A stretch of 64,000 nt of DNA from Pterobdella sp. o SKG-2022. Its lineage: Eukaryota; Annelida; Clitellata; Hirudinida; Piscicolidae. The stretch covers positions 4,080,537 through 4,144,536 of the forward strand of contig OZ038325.1 in the NCBI GenBank assembly GCA_964035795.1. Direction: 5' to 3'. Below, piece by piece: positions 56,601 to 59,600 of the stretch; within the stretch, counting starts at the first letter, position 1; the number at the start of each line of letters is the position of its first letter. Both the position numbers and the translations under genes were made by a program. The notes below the pieces were generated by a model. It ran no database searches. It was given only the letters and a program-made list of their open reading frames with translations, and was not told where the DNA came from.

Positions 56601-59600
56601 ACTCATTTGGTACTGAAAAAAATAATAAGAAGATAATGAATATTGGGAATATTTTTTGAAAGATATGCTTAAACAACCGGAATAACTATTAAAATTTCAT
56701 AAACGCTAGGATTTAGCAAAGTTTATGGCAAAGAAGTGTGTGGTGTTCAACTGCTCAGACCAGCTTGACTTTTTAGCCATGGCTAAGTTCTTCAAAGGAC
56801 TTGCCAGGTAAATTGTCCTAGTGAATGATTTATATGAGTTTCATTGACCGATTGATGATATAATGTTCAATATATATATATTACTGTGTGGGAGGGTTTT
56901 TTCAAGTACAATTTTTTTAAAATAAACTATAGTTTTCAAAAAAACCTAATGCTGAAACTTAGATACAGAAGTTTTATGATAAGGTTTTATTGAAAGCTAT
57001 TTTTTCTTCAACAAAATTTTAATTTTGACAAAAAAACGGAAAATTTTTGATAACAAGGAACGATGTCACCAAAATGATTGTATATGATTTAATGTTTGTT
57101 CATATAATACTATGATTATACTTCAAAATTGATTGTAACAGAGAAAAATATAAAAGTGAAAAATATTAGAAAAAAACTTAATGAATTTCGTGTTTTATTT
57201 TTTTTATTATTATCAGGATGTTTTATGAAGCATTTTAGAAATCCTAGAAATTGAAATTAAAACTTTACCAAATTGAAAATAATTTAAACTGAAATTTAAA
57301 TGAAGTGTACATCATTATGTGATAACAACCTAGTTTTGATGTAATTAAAATAATGAAAATTCTGCCTTAAGTTTCATCAAACCTCAAACAGCTCTGGATC
57401 GTGGGCTTGCTTAGATGAGTTTAACCGTATCGACGTTGAAGTGTTGTCAGTGGTTGCACAACAAATCACCACCATCCAAACAGCCCAACAACAAAAAGTT
57501 CTCGTTTTTTATAGCACACTGATAATTATTACAATTGTTAAAGTATTTTGGGTCGCAAAGTTATTAGGCTAAATATAACTGAGGTTAAGTTGTTCTGACA
57601 ATTAACCCTTGCTGTAAAGTGTTTGATTTGTAGCAAGTGCTTTAGAGAAACAAAAAAACACTCCATCATACAGGCTTCCTTATTTATGTTTGAAGGGGTT
57701 CAAATGGTGTTAAAGGCTTCATGCGCCATCTTCATCACTATGAATCCAGGCTACGCAGGCAGGACTGAACTACCAGATAACCTCAAGGTCTGCGCTTCAA
57801 GTCCTGCTTAGGAAAAATTTTTGGGTTTTTATAGCCTTGTTGGAATTTTAGAAATATTAATTTAGTCAAATTAATCAAATTTTTGAAAATTAAAATCTCG
57901 ATATAACAATTAAAAAATATAAAAATGTTATACTAATAACAATGATGAAAGAGCTACAATTGATGCCACGTCACAGGCCCTTTTCCGACCTGTGGCCATG
58001 ATGGTGCCTGACTATGCAATGATCACTGAAATATCCCTCTTTTCCTTTGGATTCTCAAACGCCAAGAACCTCGCTAAAAAAATCGTCATGACCTTCAAGC
58101 TTTCTTCCGAACAACTCTCATCTCAGGTAATATATACTGTGAAGCATTAAAATGAAATGGTGCTAGTTTTCAATTCATTCTATGTTCACGAGCATTTGTG
58201 AAATTTTCAAGTTTGTTTTTGAATCCTGTTTAAACGTGGTCAATTTTTGGTGCTAAACTACCTTCATAAAAATTGATCTGTGGAATTATTTTTCCAAAGT
58301 ACCTGGATGCCACCATAAATTTTGTAATTATTCCATGAAACATGGCACAACCCGCCACTAGGACCACTACGATTTCGGCATGAGGGCTGTGAAGTCAGTC
58401 ATATCTGCTACTGAGAACCTCAAAAGAGTGGATGCTAATAAAGATGAGGTTGGTCGCAATTCTTGCTCATCAACTACTATGGCCATGTATTTCTTTATGT
58501 ATGAAGAAAAAACATAGAAACGTTTGTGGAACTGTCTTTTGAACACGTTTATAAAAAACTTGAACGTTATTTATTCAATTTTTTTATTATAAATTTAATT
58601 TCAATTATTGTATTTGGTAAGTAAATAATTTGAAGAAAACCAGGTTAGTTTAAATTCTTCAGGGGTTGCTGGTGTTGAGGGCGTTGAAAAATGTGAACTT
58701 GCCTAAGTTTTTGACCGAAGATCTCATCCTTTTTAAGGGCATCGTCTCCGACCTGTTCCCTAATGCTGTGTTAGTTTCTTCAATATAATAGGAAATCGTG
58801 CATTGTGAACTGTTGAGGTTTTTTAATGTTGGTGAAATAAAACACTTTCGTGCTATATTTTACCTCTTCATTCGTGAACTAATAGGTTGAACATACCCTT
58901 GAAAATTTATTTTTACTTTTATTCCCTCTTAATCAATAGCTGATTTAAAATCGAGTTTTAACAAAATTTAAAATCTTCAGTTATTATATATGAAAAATAG
59001 CCAGTCAGCTCATTTCACTTAAAACAAAAAGGCATTTATATGCTGCTTGCGTCAAGAGTGTTATGATTTATGGTAGTGTGACCTGGCCTCTAAAAGAGGA
59101 AGGTATCACTAGTTTTCAGAGCTGATAAGATGATGATTAGGCGAATATGCAACTGAAGCTTAAGAATGGCAGATCATCGTAAAAATTAAAGGACAAACTG
59201 GAAATGCTAGGCCTCAATGAGGTGCTAAGCAAAAACGTAGTGAGGTTGTTTGGGCATGTGACGAAGATAGATGTTGTAAACCCAGCAAGTGCTTGCAGAT
59301 ATTTCAAGGTAGATGATGAGAGAAAAAGGTAAAACAAGAGAAATATGGTCTCATTCAGTAGACAATGGCTTTAGAAGAATGAGACACAGATCTGAATTTT
59401 CTCAAAACCATATGGCGTGGAAAAGAGCCATTATAAACCTCCGTCTAGCATAAAAACAAGTTTGAACGATGATGATGATTCCACTTAGTAGAAATTTTAG
59501 CTGGTTTGTCTTAAAAAAATGATTTTTTGGAAAAAAAGCTTCATAATTTGAAAAAAAACATTCGAAATTTATTTCAAAAGAAAATAAAAGTTTTGATAAA

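Noticed and set aside
58663..58767. Shorter version of dynein exon 53 ending at 58767
   Set aside because: Phase 0 there would not join exon 54 in frame; the donor gttagt at 58770 does.
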